64,000 nt of DNA from an uncultured Alistipes sp. (GCA_947623305.1 CANQGQ010000007.1:1-64000); one strand, 5' to 3'; positions 1 through 9,748 are shown, counted from the first letter of the stretch. Program-made: numbers and translations. Notes: generated by a model from the sequence alone, not told the origin.

Positions 1-90
1 CTCACAAAACACTTATAACAAATTGAATTTCAATTATTTCAAAGAACTTCTATGATTTTTTAGTGGACACTAATGATCGCGCTAATAAAA

Positions 91-1302
91 ATGAGTGAAC
101 AGCAAAAGAACGACACGACTGCTGCAACGGCTGAAACAGAACAGGCCGTATTGATCGCCGTTACGCCCGACGCTGCCGACAACCGTCGCACGGCGGAATA
201 CCTCGACGAGCTCGAATTTCTGGCCGAGACGGCCGGCATTCGCACCGTTCGGCGCTTCACGCAGCGACTGCCGCAGCCTTCGGCCCGCATCTACGTCGGC
301 CCGGGCAAATTGGAGGAGATCGCCGCTTGGTGCAAGGAGCACGAAATCGACGTCGCCATCTTCGACGACGAACTTTCGCCGGCCCAGACGCGCAACATCG
401 AAGCGGCCATGCCCTGCCGGATTCTCGACCGTACGCGCCTGATTCTCGACATCTTCCTCTCCCGCGCCCGCACGGCCTATGCCAAGACTCAGGTGCAGCT
501 GGCCCATTACGAATACCTGTTGCCCCGATTGTCCGGCTTGTGGACGCACCTCGAACGGCAGCGCGGCGGCACGGGTACGCGTGGCGGCGCCGGTGAACGC
601 GAAATCGAAACCGACCGACGCATCATCCGCAACCGGATCGCCAAGCTGAAGGAAGATTTGCAAAAGATCGACCGCCAAATGGCCGTCCAACGTTCCAATC
701 GCGGGCAATTGGTGCGCGTGGCGTTGGTGGGATACACCAACGTCGGCAAATCGACTTTGATGAATCTGATCGCCAAGAGCGACGTTTTCGCCGAAAACAA
801 GCTCTTCGCCACGCTCGACACGACGGTGCGCAAGGTGGTGTTCGACAACCTGCCGTTTTTGTTGTCCGACACCGTAGGATTCATCCGCAAGCTACCCACG
901 CAGTTGATCGAATCGTTCAAATCGACCCTCGACGAGGTGCGCGAAGCCGATTTGTTGATCCATGTGGTCGATATTTCGCATCCGCAGTTCGAGGATCAGA
1001 TCGACGTGGTGAAACAGACTTTGCAGGAGATCGGAGCCGGCGACAAACCGGTCTATTTGGTTTTCAACAAAATCGACGCCTACACGTACGTCCGGAAAGA
1101 CCCCGACGACCTGACCCCGCCCACGCGTGAAAACCGGTCGCTCGACGAGTTGCAGCGCACATGGTTCGCTCATGGCGACACGCCCTGCATCTTCCTCTCG
1201 GCCCGCGAACGCATCCACATCGACAAATTCCGGTCGGACTTGTACGGCATGGTGCGCGAAATCCACGCCGGCCGCTATCCGTTCAACAATTTTCTTTATT
1301 AA
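91..1302 (+). CDS. hflX: GTPase HflX
   Basis: This is a ribosome-associated GTPase of the HflX family, which binds the 50S subunit and can split stalled ribosomes. The N-terminal half (to about residue 200) is the glycine-rich HflX domain, and the G domain follows. It shows the P-loop GYTNVGKS near residue 214, the DTVGF switch II motif and the NKID base-recognition motif. The length, about 403 residues, fits the family. An in-frame ATG at 73 would add six residues. I prefer 91 because it follows an A-rich stretch, but the choice is not proven. The gene is monocistronic, with upp 142 bases downstream on the same strand. Confidence 0.95.
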   Translation: MSEQQKNDTTAATAETEQAVLIAVTPDAADNRRTAEYLDELEFLAETAGIRTVRRFTQRLPQPSARIYVGPGKLEEIAAWCKEHEIDVAIFDDELSPAQTRNIEAAMPCRILDRTRLILDIFLSRARTAYAKTQVQLAHYEYLLPRLSGLWTHLERQRGGTGTRGGAGEREIETDRRIIRNRIAKLKEDLQKIDRQMAVQRSNRGQLVRVALVGYTNVGKSTLMNLIAKSDVFAENKLFATLDTTVRKVVFDNLPFLLSDTVGFIRKLPTQLIESFKSTLDEVREADLLIHVVDISHPQFEDQIDVVKQTLQEIGAGDKPVYLVFNKIDAYTYVRKDPDDLTPPTRENRSLDELQRTWFAHGDTPCIFLSARERIHIDKFRSDLYGMVREIHAGRYPFNNFLY

Positions 1303-1444
1303 CGGGTACGGATCGGAACGTGAAGAAAGTAAAATATAAACGATATTCGGCCTGCGGTCGGATCGGAAAATTCGGATCAGAATAAACGAATACATTCAAT
1401 AGCACGAAAGCAAATTACAAAAACCCATCATTCATTATCCCGAT

Positions 1445-2101
1445 ATGACGATCCATATTCTCAACCAGCAGAACACCGTTCTCAACAAGTTCATCGCCCA
1501 AATCCGCGACAAACGCATCCAACAGGATTCGATGCGATTCCGCCGCAACATGGAGCGCATCGGCGAAATCACAGCCTACGAAATTTCGAAAACCCTGAAT
1601 TACCAGCCGCGCGTCGTCGAAACGCCGCTGGGCGAAGCGACCGTCGAAACGATTGACGATCAATTGGTCGTCGCAACCATCCTGCGGGCCGGACTTCCCT
1701 ATCATCGGGGCTTTCTGAACTACTTCGACGACGCCGAAAATGCTTTCGTATCGGCCTATCGCAAAAGCACGAAAGACGGCAAATTCACCGTGAAGGTGGA
1801 GTACATTTCGTGCGGTTCGTTGGAAGGGAAGACCCTATTGCTGGTCGACCCGATGCTGGCGACCGGTTCGTCATTGGTATTGGCCTACAACGCTTTGTGC
1901 GAACGGGGCGGGCAGCCGAACCATACCCATGTCGCGGCGGTCATCGCCAGCGAGCAGGGCATCGACTACGTGCAGCAGCACATGCCCCATCAGACGACGA
2001 CGGTCTGGGCGGCCGCCGTCGACGAAGAGTTGACTTCGCGTTCGTATATCGTGCCGGGAATCGGCGATGCCGGCGACCTGGCCTACGGCGAAAAACTCTG
2101 A
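1445..2101 (+). CDS. upp: Uracil phosphoribosyltransferase
   Basis: This enzyme joins uracil to PRPP to give UMP in pyrimidine salvage in the cytoplasm. The 218-residue length is typical. The PRPP-binding loop is visible as LLVDPMLATGSS at about residues 130-142, and the C-terminal uracil-binding region contains VPGIGDAGD. The protein fits the UPRTase family over its whole length, including the N-terminal IAQIRDK segment. It starts at an ATG after an A/T-rich leader. The next gene downstream is separated by 165 bases that hold a dispersed-repeat fragment, so upp is probably transcribed alone. Confidence 0.96.
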   Translation: MTIHILNQQNTVLNKFIAQIRDKRIQQDSMRFRRNMERIGEITAYEISKTLNYQPRVVETPLGEATVETIDDQLVVATILRAGLPYHRGFLNYFDDAENAFVSAYRKSTKDGKFTVKVEYISCGSLEGKTLLLVDPMLATGSSLVLAYNALCERGGQPNHTHVAAVIASEQGIDYVQQHMPHQTTTVWAAAVDEELTSRSYIVPGIGDAGDLAYGEKL

Positions 2102-2240
2102 TTCATGCGATAGACCGACCGCTTGCTTAGCAAAGTTTTCTTCGCTGCCGACCCTCGGGCATCGCGCGCCCGCCGATCGTGCGGCATCCGGCGGTCCTTC
2201 AGCCTGCGCGGGCCGAACCCTCCGCTCCGTTTTAATTAGC
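2101..2240. repeat. Dispersed intergenic repeat, family B (degenerate copy)
   Basis: This gap contains two blocks found in other gaps of the window. GCGATAGACCG near 2108 recurs near 18167. GCGGGCCGAA followed by CCTCCGC at about 2208-2225 recurs near 9750 and 20949. The segment TTCTTCGCTGCCGACC near 2139 recurs near 21036. There is no coding sequence here. Confidence 0.5.
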
Positions 2241-2266
2241 TGCCTCGATTACAATGATTCGAATGA

Positions 2267-4102
2267 ATGATTAAAAAAATCCTGTTCCCGTTGACCGTCT
2301 TCGCGGTCTCCGTCTGCTTGATGGCCGTCCAGAAACCACTGTTTCTGCTCCGATACTCCGACCTGGCCGCAGCTTGCTCCGTGAGCGAATGGTTCGGCGT
2401 CCTCCTCCACGGATTGAAATTGGATTTCACCGTCGCGGGCTACATCACCGTTTTGCCTTTGATCCTCACGTTGGTATCGTTGTGGGTACGGTTGCCCGAG
2501 CGAGCCGCACAGCGGTTTTTGAAGATTTATTTCTGTATCGTCTCCATCGTAACGGCCCTGCTCTTCGCCGTCGACTTCGAACTGTACGCCCATTGGGGAT
2601 TCCGCATCGACAGCAGCGTGCTGATGTACCTTGCCGATCCGAAAGAGGCGATGGCCAGCGTCGATTTTCGGACAGGCATCCAACAGACGCTCCTCTGCAT
2701 CGGATGGGCCGCCGGAATGATCTTCGTCTACAACCGCACCGTCCGCCTGTTCGACGGCGAACCGATCGTCCGGCGATGGGCCGTGCCTACAAGCCTGTTG
2801 CTGTTGCTCTGCACCGGATTGGATTTTCTGGCCATCCGCGGCGGCACAGGAGCTTCGGTCGCCAACGTCTCGAAGGTCTATTTCAGCACCAATCCCTTCT
2901 TGAACCATGCGGCCACCAATCCGGTCTTTTCGTTCCTGTCGTCGCTCGGCAAGCGCGAGGATTTCGCTGCTGAATACCTTTTCTTCGACGAAACGGAACG
3001 CGCCGAACGCTTCGATGCGATCCGCGGAAACGGCCCGCAGTCGGGGCCTACGGAACAACTCCTCTGCAAACAACGTCCCAACATCGTGATCGTCATTCTG
3101 GAGAGTTTCGCCCGCACGATCATGGGAGCCGAAGTCGACGGCAAGCCCGTCATGCCCCACCTCAACCGATTGAAAAACGAAGGATTGTGGTTCGAAAACT
3201 TCTTCGCCAATTCGTTCCGCACCGACCGCGGCGAGGTGGCGATTCTGAGCGGTTTTCCGGCCCAGACGAACGTTTCGATCATGAAAATGCCGGGCAAAAG
3301 CCGCAACCTACCCTCCATCGCCCGTTCGCTCGGACGTGCGGGTTACGACACGCATTTCTACTATGGCGGCGACCTCAATTTCACCGACCAATCATCCTAC
3401 ATGTACGCCACGGGATGGCAGCAGCTCGTCTGGCAGAAAGATTTGTCGTTCGACCGGCCGACCTCCAAATGGGGCTACGACGACGAGGTGATGTGCGACT
3501 ATTTCGCCGATGAGGTCATCGCATTATCGGCTACCGGAAAGCCGTTTCTCGCCGGCCTGCTGACGCTCAGCAGCCATCCGCCCTTCGACGTGCCCTACCG
3601 GAAATTCGACCATCCGATGTTGAATGCCGCGGCCTTCACCGACGAGCAGATCGGCCGGATGATCGACCGGCTGAAGGCTTCGCCCGCATGGGAGGATTTA
3701 GTCGTCGTATTGGTCGCCGACCACGGATACCCTTACCCGTCGACGCTGCTCTACAACGAACCGTTGCGTCATCGCATTCCGATGCTCTGGTTGGGAGGGG
3801 GTCTGTGCGCACCGCGCGAGGTCGCGACCTACGCTTCGCAAATCGACCTGGCGGCGACGCTGCTCGCTCAGATGGGCCTTCCGCATGACGATTTCGATTA
3901 CAGCAAGGATATTTTCGCACCGGCTCCGCCCCGCAAGTTCGCCTATTACGCATTCGACGACGGATTCGGCGTCGTGGACGAAACCGGTGCCGTAGTTTTC
4001 GACTGCGTAACGGGACAGGAGTTGCAAAGTGCGACGCCCGAATTGACCGACATCGGTCGAACGATGCTCCAGACCACCTATCACGATCTGTCGGAACGTT
4101 GA
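2267..4102 (+). CDS. LTA synthase family membrane phosphotransferase (sulfatase fold)
   Basis: This is a membrane-anchored enzyme of the alkaline-phosphatase/sulfatase superfamily, like lipoteichoic acid synthases and phosphoglycerol or phosphoethanolamine transferases. Residues 1 to about 200 hold four to five hydrophobic segments. The extracytoplasmic catalytic domain starts near residue 265 with RPNIVIVILESF. The RTDRG segment carries the threonine expected as nucleophile, and VADHGYP provides the Asp/His metal ligands. The length of 611 residues is normal for the Bacteroidetes group. Gram-negative Bacteroidetes lack LTA, so the substrate is more likely an envelope glycan or lipid head group; that part is inference. 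xseB follows 48 bases downstream. Confidence 0.88.
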   Translation: MIKKILFPLTVFAVSVCLMAVQKPLFLLRYSDLAAACSVSEWFGVLLHGLKLDFTVAGYITVLPLILTLVSLWVRLPERAAQRFLKIYFCIVSIVTALLFAVDFELYAHWGFRIDSSVLMYLADPKEAMASVDFRTGIQQTLLCIGWAAGMIFVYNRTVRLFDGEPIVRRWAVPTSLLLLLCTGLDFLAIRGGTGASVANVSKVYFSTNPFLNHAATNPVFSFLSSLGKREDFAAEYLFFDETERAERFDAIRGNGPQSGPTEQLLCKQRPNIVIVILESFARTIMGAEVDGKPVMPHLNRLKNEGLWFENFFANSFRTDRGEVAILSGFPAQTNVSIMKMPGKSRNLPSIARSLGRAGYDTHFYYGGDLNFTDQSSYMYATGWQQLVWQKDLSFDRPTSKWGYDDEVMCDYFADEVIALSATGKPFLAGLLTLSSHPPFDVPYRKFDHPMLNAAAFTDEQIGRMIDRLKASPAWEDLVVVLVADHGYPYPSTLLYNEPLRHRIPMLWLGGGLCAPREVATYASQIDLAATLLAQMGLPHDDFDYSKDIFAPAPPRKFAYYAFDDGFGVVDETGAVVFDCVTGQELQSATPELTDIGRTMLQTTYHDLSER

Positions 4103-4150
4103 TCGGCGCACCCGAATAGAGCGAAAACGATCTTCAAGAGACAACCAACT

Positions 4151-4339
4151 ATGAAAAAAGAATTCAGCTACACCGAAGCGACGGCGGAAATCGAACGCAT
4201 TCTCGACCGTCTGCGCAACGAAGAGATGGACGTGGACGACCTGGCCGCCCAGGTGGCCCGCGCTACGGAGTTGATCGCGCAGTGCAAGAAAAAACTGCTC
4301 AAGACCGAAGCCGAAGTCAATAAGATCTTGGAGAAATGA
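4151..4339 (+). CDS. xseB: Exodeoxyribonuclease VII small subunit
   Basis: This is the small subunit of exonuclease VII, which degrades single-stranded DNA together with XseA. The protein has 62 residues, the usual size. It shows the family pattern of two amphipathic helices, with a FSYTEATAEIERILDRL start and a Lys-rich C-terminal helix ending in VNKILEK. Its stop codon overlaps the start of the next gene (ATGA at 4336-4339), so translation of the two is probably coupled. xseA, often adjacent, is not in this window. Confidence 0.92.
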   Translation: MKKEFSYTEATAEIERILDRLRNEEMDVDDLAAQVARATELIAQCKKKLLKTEAEVNKILEK

Positions 4340-5142
4340 AACGCTTCATCCGATTCTGCATCAATCGCATCCCGCGTCCCTGGCTGCAGCGCATCGCAGG
4401 CTGGGTCGTGCCGATCGTCGGGCTTTTTTACAAGGGCGCCCGCAAGGGCCACGGCGTCGAATGTCCCGTCTGCGGCTCGCATTACCGACGGTTCATGCCT
4501 TACGGATACGTCCGCTCACGCAACAATGCGCTTTGCCCGCACTGCCTTTCGTTGGAGCGGCACCGCCTTTTATGGCTGTACCTGAGCCGCGAGACCGACT
4601 TATTCATAAATTATCCGCATACACTGCATATCGCACCGGAGGTTTGCCTGATGCGCCGGCTGAAACGCCATTTCGCCAACCGGCCGGAGCGATACGTTAC
4701 GGCCGATTTGGAAAGTCCGTTGGCCGATCTGCATTTCGACGTGCAGGCCATTCCGCTGGAGGATCATTCGTTCGATGTATTGATTTGCAACCACTTGTTG
4801 GAGCATGTCGCCGACGATCGACAGGCGATGCGCGAATTTTTTCGGATTCTGCGGCCCGACGGTTGGGGCGTACTGCTCTCGCCCGTCGAACTCGACCGCA
4901 CGCAGACCTTCGAGGACGACACGATCACCGATCCCGCGGAACGCACGCGGATTTTCGGCCAGTACGACCACCGGCGCATCTACGGGACGGATTACACCGA
5001 CCGTTTGCGTGAAGCCGGATTCGAAGTGAAAACGATCGACTACGCGGCGCAACTTGGCGATGCGGCCCGCAAACGGTATGCGTTAGCCGACGACCGCATC
5101 TATTTGGTACGCAAGCCGCACACCGACAGACAAGCTGACTAA
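4336..5142 (+). CDS. SAM-dependent class I methyltransferase with N-terminal zinc-ribbon-like motif
   Basis: This 268-residue protein appears to be a Rossmann-fold methyltransferase. Residues near 37-72 carry a CPVCG ... CPHC pair spaced like a small zinc ribbon. The methyltransferase part begins near residue 95, with an acidic residue in the SAM-binding strand (VTADLESPL) and the typical LICNHLLEHV motif followed by LRPDGWGVLLSPV. The substrate cannot be told from the sequence. It overlaps xseB by four bases and is translationally coupled to it. Similar CxxC-methyltransferase proteins occur in Bacteroidetes genomes without a known role. Confidence 0.82.
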   Translation: MKRFIRFCINRIPRPWLQRIAGWVVPIVGLFYKGARKGHGVECPVCGSHYRRFMPYGYVRSRNNALCPHCLSLERHRLLWLYLSRETDLFINYPHTLHIAPEVCLMRRLKRHFANRPERYVTADLESPLADLHFDVQAIPLEDHSFDVLICNHLLEHVADDRQAMREFFRILRPDGWGVLLSPVELDRTQTFEDDTITDPAERTRIFGQYDHRRIYGTDYTDRLREAGFEVKTIDYAAQLGDAARKRYALADDRIYLVRKPHTDRQAD

Positions 5143-5205
5143 AACGCGCCGCAGTGGCAAACATCCGGTCGAACCGGACTTCCGAACTGCCCGCTGTGCT
5201 GCGGA

Positions 5206-5556
5206 TTATCGCACGGAATCAGTGGATTGCATCGCCGCAGGCCGATCGGTCGTCCTGTTCGAATCGACGGAATCGGCGGAATCGACCGCCCCTACCAACG
5301 CAACCGAATCGGCCGAACGGTCGAACGCCGTAGAATCCGCGGTCGGCGCATCGGGCAATGGCATCTCGTCGGGCACGGCAACGGACGAAGGCTCCGGCAG
5401 AGGCGCGGCGACGGGATCGGACTTGCCGAAGACATCGAGCAGCGAGGTTCCCTCCTCGAACCACATCGACCGATAATCGTTCCGATGCAACACCGTGAAA
5501 ACCAGTACGGCAAGGATGCCTGCCGCAGCCAGCAATCCGATCAACTTCTTTATCAT
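5206..5556 (-). CDS. Short membrane-anchored protein, function unknown
   Basis: This 116-residue protein has one N-terminal hydrophobic helix (residues 4-22) and then a low-complexity, acidic, Ser/Asp/Pro-rich periplasmic tail. No domain is recognised. Its ATG overlaps the stop of the upstream S41 protease (ATGA at 5553-5556), so the two are translationally coupled, and it may act with the protease in the periplasm; that is inference. The tail composition suggests a disordered linker. Confidence 0.6.
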   Translation of the reverse strand: MIKKLIGLLAAAGILAVLVFTVLHRNDYRSMWFEEGTSLLDVFGKSDPVAAPLPEPSSVAVPDEMPLPDAPTADSTAFDRSADSVALVGAVDSADSVDSNRTTDRPAAMQSTDSVR

Positions 5557-7187
5557 GGTTTTTTCTTCGCTTTGAGCGCCTCGATCGCCCGCAGAATCAC
5601 ATCGTCCACCGGGTAGATATTGGCATAGAATCCGTTGTCTTCCAAGGTCGTGTTCCGTCCGATATAGGCGCGCAGCTGAGCTTCGATCAACCGGCGGGAA
5701 CGCGCGATGTCGGCCGGTCGCGGCGCCACGCCCTGCCGGGCCGCATAACGTACGAAATCGTCGACCAATGTCCGGTCGCTGTCCAGCAGCCGTTTCAATT
5801 CCGGCAGCGTCTGCACCTTATTCAACGCTTCGCGATGCCGGTCGGCGTATTCGATCGTATACCGATAGAGAATATTGCGCCCCACGACCTCCATGAAATA
5901 ACGGGTTACGTCGGTCGTATCGGCCGGCACGAACAGATCGGGCATGATGCCTCCGCCGCCGTAAACCACCTTGCCGCCCGGGGTCGTCCGTTTGAGCGAA
6001 TCGACGAAATGGATGCTGTCGGCCGAGAAAAATTCGTTGTTTTCGTAGCGGTGGACAATGTCTTCGGCATAACCCGCCTCGTCGCCGATGGTGTAGGGCT
6101 TCTGAATCGAACGACCCGTAGGCGTGTAGTAGCGGGCGATGGTCAGACGCAGCGCCGAACCGTCGGCATACGGGATTTGCCGCTGCACGAGGCCCTTGCC
6201 GAACGACCGCCGACCGATGATCGTGCCGCGGTCGTTGTCCTGCAAGGCACCCGCAAGGATTTCGCTCGACGAAGCGCTTCCCTCGTCGATCAACACAGCC
6301 ACTTCCACATCCTGCGCCGTACCCGAACCGTCGGCATATTCGCGCAACTGCTGGTGATTCCGATCCTCGGTATAGACAATCAGTTGTCCTTCGTGCAGAA
6401 ATTCGTTCGCGATGGCGATGGCCTGATCGAGGTATCCGCCGGCATTGCCGCGCAGGTCGAAAATCAGCTTCGCAACCCCTTCGGCGCGCAATTCCGCAAG
6501 TGCCCGCTGCAACTCCACGGTCGACGTACGGGCGAACTGGCCCAATTTCACGTAACCGATGTCGTCGACGATGCGGAACGAAGCCTCGATGCTCTTGATG
6601 GGAATCACATCGCGCACGACATCGACATCGACCAATCCGCTGATAGGCTGCCGCTGAAGGCCCAGTTTTACGTGCGTACCGCGCGGCCCGCGCAACCGTT
6701 TGACGATGCGATTCTGGGGAATCTTTCGACCGGCAACCACCGAATCGTCGATTTCGATGATGCGGTCGCCCGCCTTGACGCCGGCCTTGTCGCTGGGGCC
6801 GTGCGGAATGACATTCAACACGATGACCGTATCGGTCGCCATGTTGAACACGACGCCGATTCCGTCGAACTCGCCCTCCAAGGGTTCGTTGAGTTCGGCC
6901 ATTTCGTCGGCGGGGATATAGACCGAATGGGGGTCGAGCTCCTTGACCACCAACGGGATGACGTGTTCCGACAACGAATCCATCGAAACGGAGTCGACGT
7001 ACATATTCTCGATGAACGAGAGGGTCTGTGTCAGTTTGTTGTCGGGCACATGGATCCGTTGCAACATCCCCCGCAACTGCGAAGCGGTGGAATGGCGGCC
7101 CATATAGAGCCCGAAGAGGATTCCGAGCACCACACCCGTTGCCAGAATCAACGGAAACAGGATGGTTCGTTTCGAATTTTTATACAT
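5553..7187 (-). CDS. S41 family C-terminal processing peptidase
   Basis: This is a periplasmic or membrane-tethered serine protease of the CtpA/Tsp family. An N-terminal signal anchor (about residues 8-28) is followed by a PDZ domain (about residues 80-175; GIGVVFNM, KAGVKAGDRI) and the S41 catalytic core. The Ser/Lys dyad is visible in DEGSASSSE (near residue 304) and FGKGLVQ (near residue 329). A C-terminal region of about 150 residues follows. The length of 544 residues matches the Bacteroidetes family. It is the first gene of a two-gene minus-strand operon with the 116-residue membrane protein. Confidence 0.94.
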   Translation of the reverse strand: MYKNSKRTILFPLILATGVVLGILFGLYMGRHSTASQLRGMLQRIHVPDNKLTQTLSFIENMYVDSVSMDSLSEHVIPLVVKELDPHSVYIPADEMAELNEPLEGEFDGIGVVFNMATDTVIVLNVIPHGPSDKAGVKAGDRIIEIDDSVVAGRKIPQNRIVKRLRGPRGTHVKLGLQRQPISGLVDVDVVRDVIPIKSIEASFRIVDDIGYVKLGQFARTSTVELQRALAELRAEGVAKLIFDLRGNAGGYLDQAIAIANEFLHEGQLIVYTEDRNHQQLREYADGSGTAQDVEVAVLIDEGSASSSEILAGALQDNDRGTIIGRRSFGKGLVQRQIPYADGSALRLTIARYYTPTGRSIQKPYTIGDEAGYAEDIVHRYENNEFFSADSIHFVDSLKRTTPGGKVVYGGGGIMPDLFVPADTTDVTRYFMEVVGRNILYRYTIEYADRHREALNKVQTLPELKRLLDSDRTLVDDFVRYAARQGVAPRPADIARSRRLIEAQLRAYIGRNTTLEDNGFYANIYPVDDVILRAIEALKAKKKP

Positions 7188-7243
7188 TTTTATTAGTGGC
7201 TTTACGGCTCTATTTTGCTTTCGAACGCCTGCATACCTCCTTC

Positions 7244-8443
7244 CTACTTGTTTTTAAACGTATAGGTCAGTCCGACGCTCAAGAGCGTTTTGGTCATCGT
7301 TTCGACATTCTGCGAACGGTTGTAATACAGTTCGAAATTGAGCTGCGTCGACAGATATTTCGTCGCCTTGATGTCGATGGTATTCGTCCAGCGCACGATC
7401 GGGTGGACCGGAAGCCGCGGTTTGTCTTTGATGTTCTTGTCGCCCTGCTCCCACTGGTCATAAGCGGCCAGATAGTTGTGATAATTATGATATTTGTTCG
7501 CCTGACCGATGTCCGTGATCCAACCGTAGAATCCGTAGAACATCGTGCGATAACGCAGGAACTCCGATTTGCCGAACTTGCGGTCGAAATCAATCTGGAT
7601 GGACGAACCGCCTTCGTATTTCGAAGTTTTGTCGGGGTCTTCGATACCATAGGAGTAGCCATTGTCGCGACGGATCAGATCGTTTTCGGCAAACGTCGCA
7701 TTCAACGCCACGGGCGACAGGTTGATCACGATCGGGAACTTGGGTTTCGGACAGGTGTAGGTGAAACCGAGCGAGACATCCAGATAGCCCGGGGTCATGA
7801 AACCGCTCTTCCGATGTTCCAATTTCTGTTCCGAACGCGACTTATAACCGTTCACGAACTGGCTGCGGAACTTGATGATCGAACCGTACGACCAGTTTTT
7901 CGACATCTTGAAACTCGGAGCCGTCGAAATTTCGAATTCGTCCTGGTTCTTGAACCAGATTCCTTCGCTGTCCATCACCTTGTCGCCGTTTTCATCGACC
8001 ATCGGTTTTCCGTCGGCACCGATCCGCTGCGTTTCGACCTTCATGCGATTGTAGCCGAACTTGGCGATCGCGCGGGTCTCGATCGAAAACTTGTTCTTCT
8101 TGAAGGTGTGTTTCAGATCGAACACGGCCGTCAAGGCGATGGAATTATCACCGCCCGAGGTTTCGATCCACGGATCGTTGTAAGAGGTCAGCGCGCCCTG
8201 CAAACCGGTACTGATTTCCAAAAAATTGCGTTCCTTGCGAATGGCAGCGCGCTCGGCCTTGTAACGGGCCAGGCTGAAATAATCGGCATCCACCGACGAA
8301 TTGGTTTTCAAGGTATCGCGGAACGATACGTCATCCGCATGCACCTCCATTTTATCGACCGTGATTTGGGCCGCTGCGGGCACCATCATGCCCGACGCTG
8401 CGAGCACAAGCAAAGTTCGGATTGTTTTTTTCATCATAATCAT
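7244..8443 (-). CDS. DUF3078 outer-membrane-type protein
   Basis: This protein carries a DUF3078 domain, a Bacteroidetes family predicted to form an outer-membrane beta barrel of unknown role. With the start at 8443 it has 399 residues. It begins with a clear signal peptide (MMKK, hydrophobic stretch, cleavage after AAAQ) and continues with alternating aromatic strands typical of porin-like proteins up to a C-terminal LTYTFKNK. A longer reading frame up to 8488 is unlikely because a TAAATTTG -7 box lies inside it (8468-8475 on this strand), putting the transcription start just before the chosen ATG. Confidence 0.85.
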   Translation of the reverse strand: MIMMKKTIRTLLVLAASGMMVPAAAQITVDKMEVHADDVSFRDTLKTNSSVDADYFSLARYKAERAAIRKERNFLEISTGLQGALTSYNDPWIETSGGDNSIALTAVFDLKHTFKKNKFSIETRAIAKFGYNRMKVETQRIGADGKPMVDENGDKVMDSEGIWFKNQDEFEISTAPSFKMSKNWSYGSIIKFRSQFVNGYKSRSEQKLEHRKSGFMTPGYLDVSLGFTYTCPKPKFPIVINLSPVALNATFAENDLIRRDNGYSYGIEDPDKTSKYEGGSSIQIDFDRKFGKSEFLRYRTMFYGFYGWITDIGQANKYHNYHNYLAAYDQWEQGDKNIKDKPRLPVHPIVRWTNTIDIKATKYLSTQLNFELYYNRSQNVETMTKTLLSVGLTYTFKNK

Positions 8444-8467
8444 GCTATCTGAAGCGGGAAATCGGCA

Positions 8468-8475
8468 CAAATTTA
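8468..8475 (-). promoter_or_regulatory. -7 box of the DUF3078 gene (TAAATTTG)
   Basis: This matches the Bacteroidetes TAnnTTTG -7 element 25 bases before the chosen ATG at 8443, predicting a leader of under 20 bases. No TTG element at the ideal distance was found. A second box, TACCTTTG at 8498-8505, points the other way toward nfo. Confidence 0.55.
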
Positions 8476-8497
8476 GAAAATAATTCACAAATTTCCT

Positions 8498-8505
8498 TAC
8501 CTTTG
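8498..8505 (+). promoter_or_regulatory. -7 box upstream of nfo (TACCTTTG)
   Basis: This is a consensus TAnnTTTG element on the plus strand, divergent from the DUF3078 promoter. It is followed by a 230-base leader before nfo. The leader has inverted segments (GCGGCTCTCGGAGCCGC near 8682-8698) but no gene that I can see. Confidence 0.5.
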
Positions 8506-8739
8506 TTTTTTATTAACTGGTGCGGATCGCAAGGCGATACAGAAAAACAACCGACGGAGTGCTATGGGCCGAGCAACGTTTTATGGCTCAAAGCGAACAT
8601 GGCCCGTAAAAATATAACAAATGTGAATGCAGCCTGCGGAAAGGAGCCTTGGCGAGCCTTCACCGCCCGAAGGCCACGGCTTACGCGGCTCTCGGAGCCG
8701 CATTTTCCGAAATAAACCAAAACCGATAAATATTTCAAT

Positions 8740-9600
8740 ATGACCGACCGACCCGTACCAATCAACAAAAAATACATCGGGGCACATGTCAGTGCCGCAG
8801 GCGGATTGGAGCAGGCTCCGTTGCGTGCACGGGAAATAGGCGCCACCGGATTCGCGCTCTTCACCAAGAACCAGCGCCAATGGTTTTCCAAGGCATTGAC
8901 CGACGACGAAATCGACCGATTCAAAACAGCTTGTGCCGATGTGGGTTATCGGCCGGAAAGCATCCTGCCCCATGATTCCTACCTCATCAACTTGGGACAT
9001 CCCGAGGACGAAGGGCTCGCCAAATCACGCGCAGCCTTCACCGACGAGATGCGTCGATGCGAACAGTTGGGGCTCGACCGGCTCAACTTTCATCCGGGCA
9101 GCCACTTGCAGAAAATCAGCGAAGAGGAGTCCTTGGATCGCATCGCTGCTTCCATCAACCTCGCGCTCGAAAAGACGCATGGCGTAACGGCCGTCATCGA
9201 GAACACGGCCGGACAGGGTTCGAACCTCGGTTATCGGTTCGAGCACTTGCGCTACATCATCGACCGCGTGGAGGATCGTTCGCGCGTCGGTTTCTGCATC
9301 GACACCTGCCACGCTTTCGCGGCCGGATACGACCTGCGCACGGCTGCGGCGTGCGACGCGACTTTTGCGGAACTGGACAAAGTCGTCGGACTGGAATATC
9401 TGCGGGGCATGCACCTCAACGATGCGATGAAACCTTTGGGAAGCCGTATCGACCGCCACGCTCCGTTAGGCGACGGACAAATCGGATTGGAATGTTTCCG
9501 TTACATCGCCCGCGACCCGCGATTCGACGGGATTCCGTTGATTTTGGAAACCCCCGACGAAAGCCGCTGGCCCGAAGAAATTCTTTTATTAATGCAATAA
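8740..9600 (+). CDS. nfo: Deoxyribonuclease IV (apurinic/apyrimidinic endonuclease)
   Basis: This is endonuclease IV, a trinuclear-zinc enzyme that cuts DNA 5' of abasic sites in base excision repair. The zinc-binding motifs are all present in order: GAHVSAAGG near residue 12, NFHPGSH near residue 114, VIENTAGQG near 152, [12 protein letters not shown] near 187, [15 protein letters not shown] near 225, and LETPDE near the end. The length of 286 residues is normal. It is transcribed alone, facing the nfnAB operon across a 232-base gap that contains repeats and a terminator. Confidence 0.96.
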   Translation: MTDRPVPINKKYIGAHVSAAGGLEQAPLRAREIGATGFALFTKNQRQWFSKALTDDEIDRFKTACADVGYRPESILPHDSYLINLGHPEDEGLAKSRAAFTDEMRRCEQLGLDRLNFHPGSHLQKISEEESLDRIAASINLALEKTHGVTAVIENTAGQGSNLGYRFEHLRYIIDRVEDRSRVGFCIDTCHAFAAGYDLRTAAACDATFAELDKVVGLEYLRGMHLNDAMKPLGSRIDRHAPLGDGQIGLECFRYIARDPRFDGIPLILETPDESRWPEEILLLMQ

Positions 9601-9727
9601 CACGTTAGTATGCTATCAACGTCGTGGTTGCTTCCGCACTTTTTTATTAGGGCGATAGCACCATCATCTTGCTGAACAAAAATATTGTCGCTCCCAGCCG
9701 TTTTTCACGAAACAATATATAGTTGAC

Positions 9728-9748
9728 AAAAAACGGCTCCTTGAGCCG
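9728..9748 (-). terminator. Intrinsic terminator of the nfnAB operon
   Basis: Read on the minus strand this is CGGCTC-AAG-GAGCCG followed by six T residues, a classic Rho-independent terminator about 85 bases beyond the stop of the last gene. The 5' arm region on the plus strand can alternatively pair with AGCCGTTTTT at 9696-9705. Confidence 0.75.

Noticed and set aside
5835..7196. 453-residue plus-strand frame opposite the S41 protease
   Set aside because: It is antisense to a clear protease with catalytic residues and PDZ domain; composition is that of a shadow frame.
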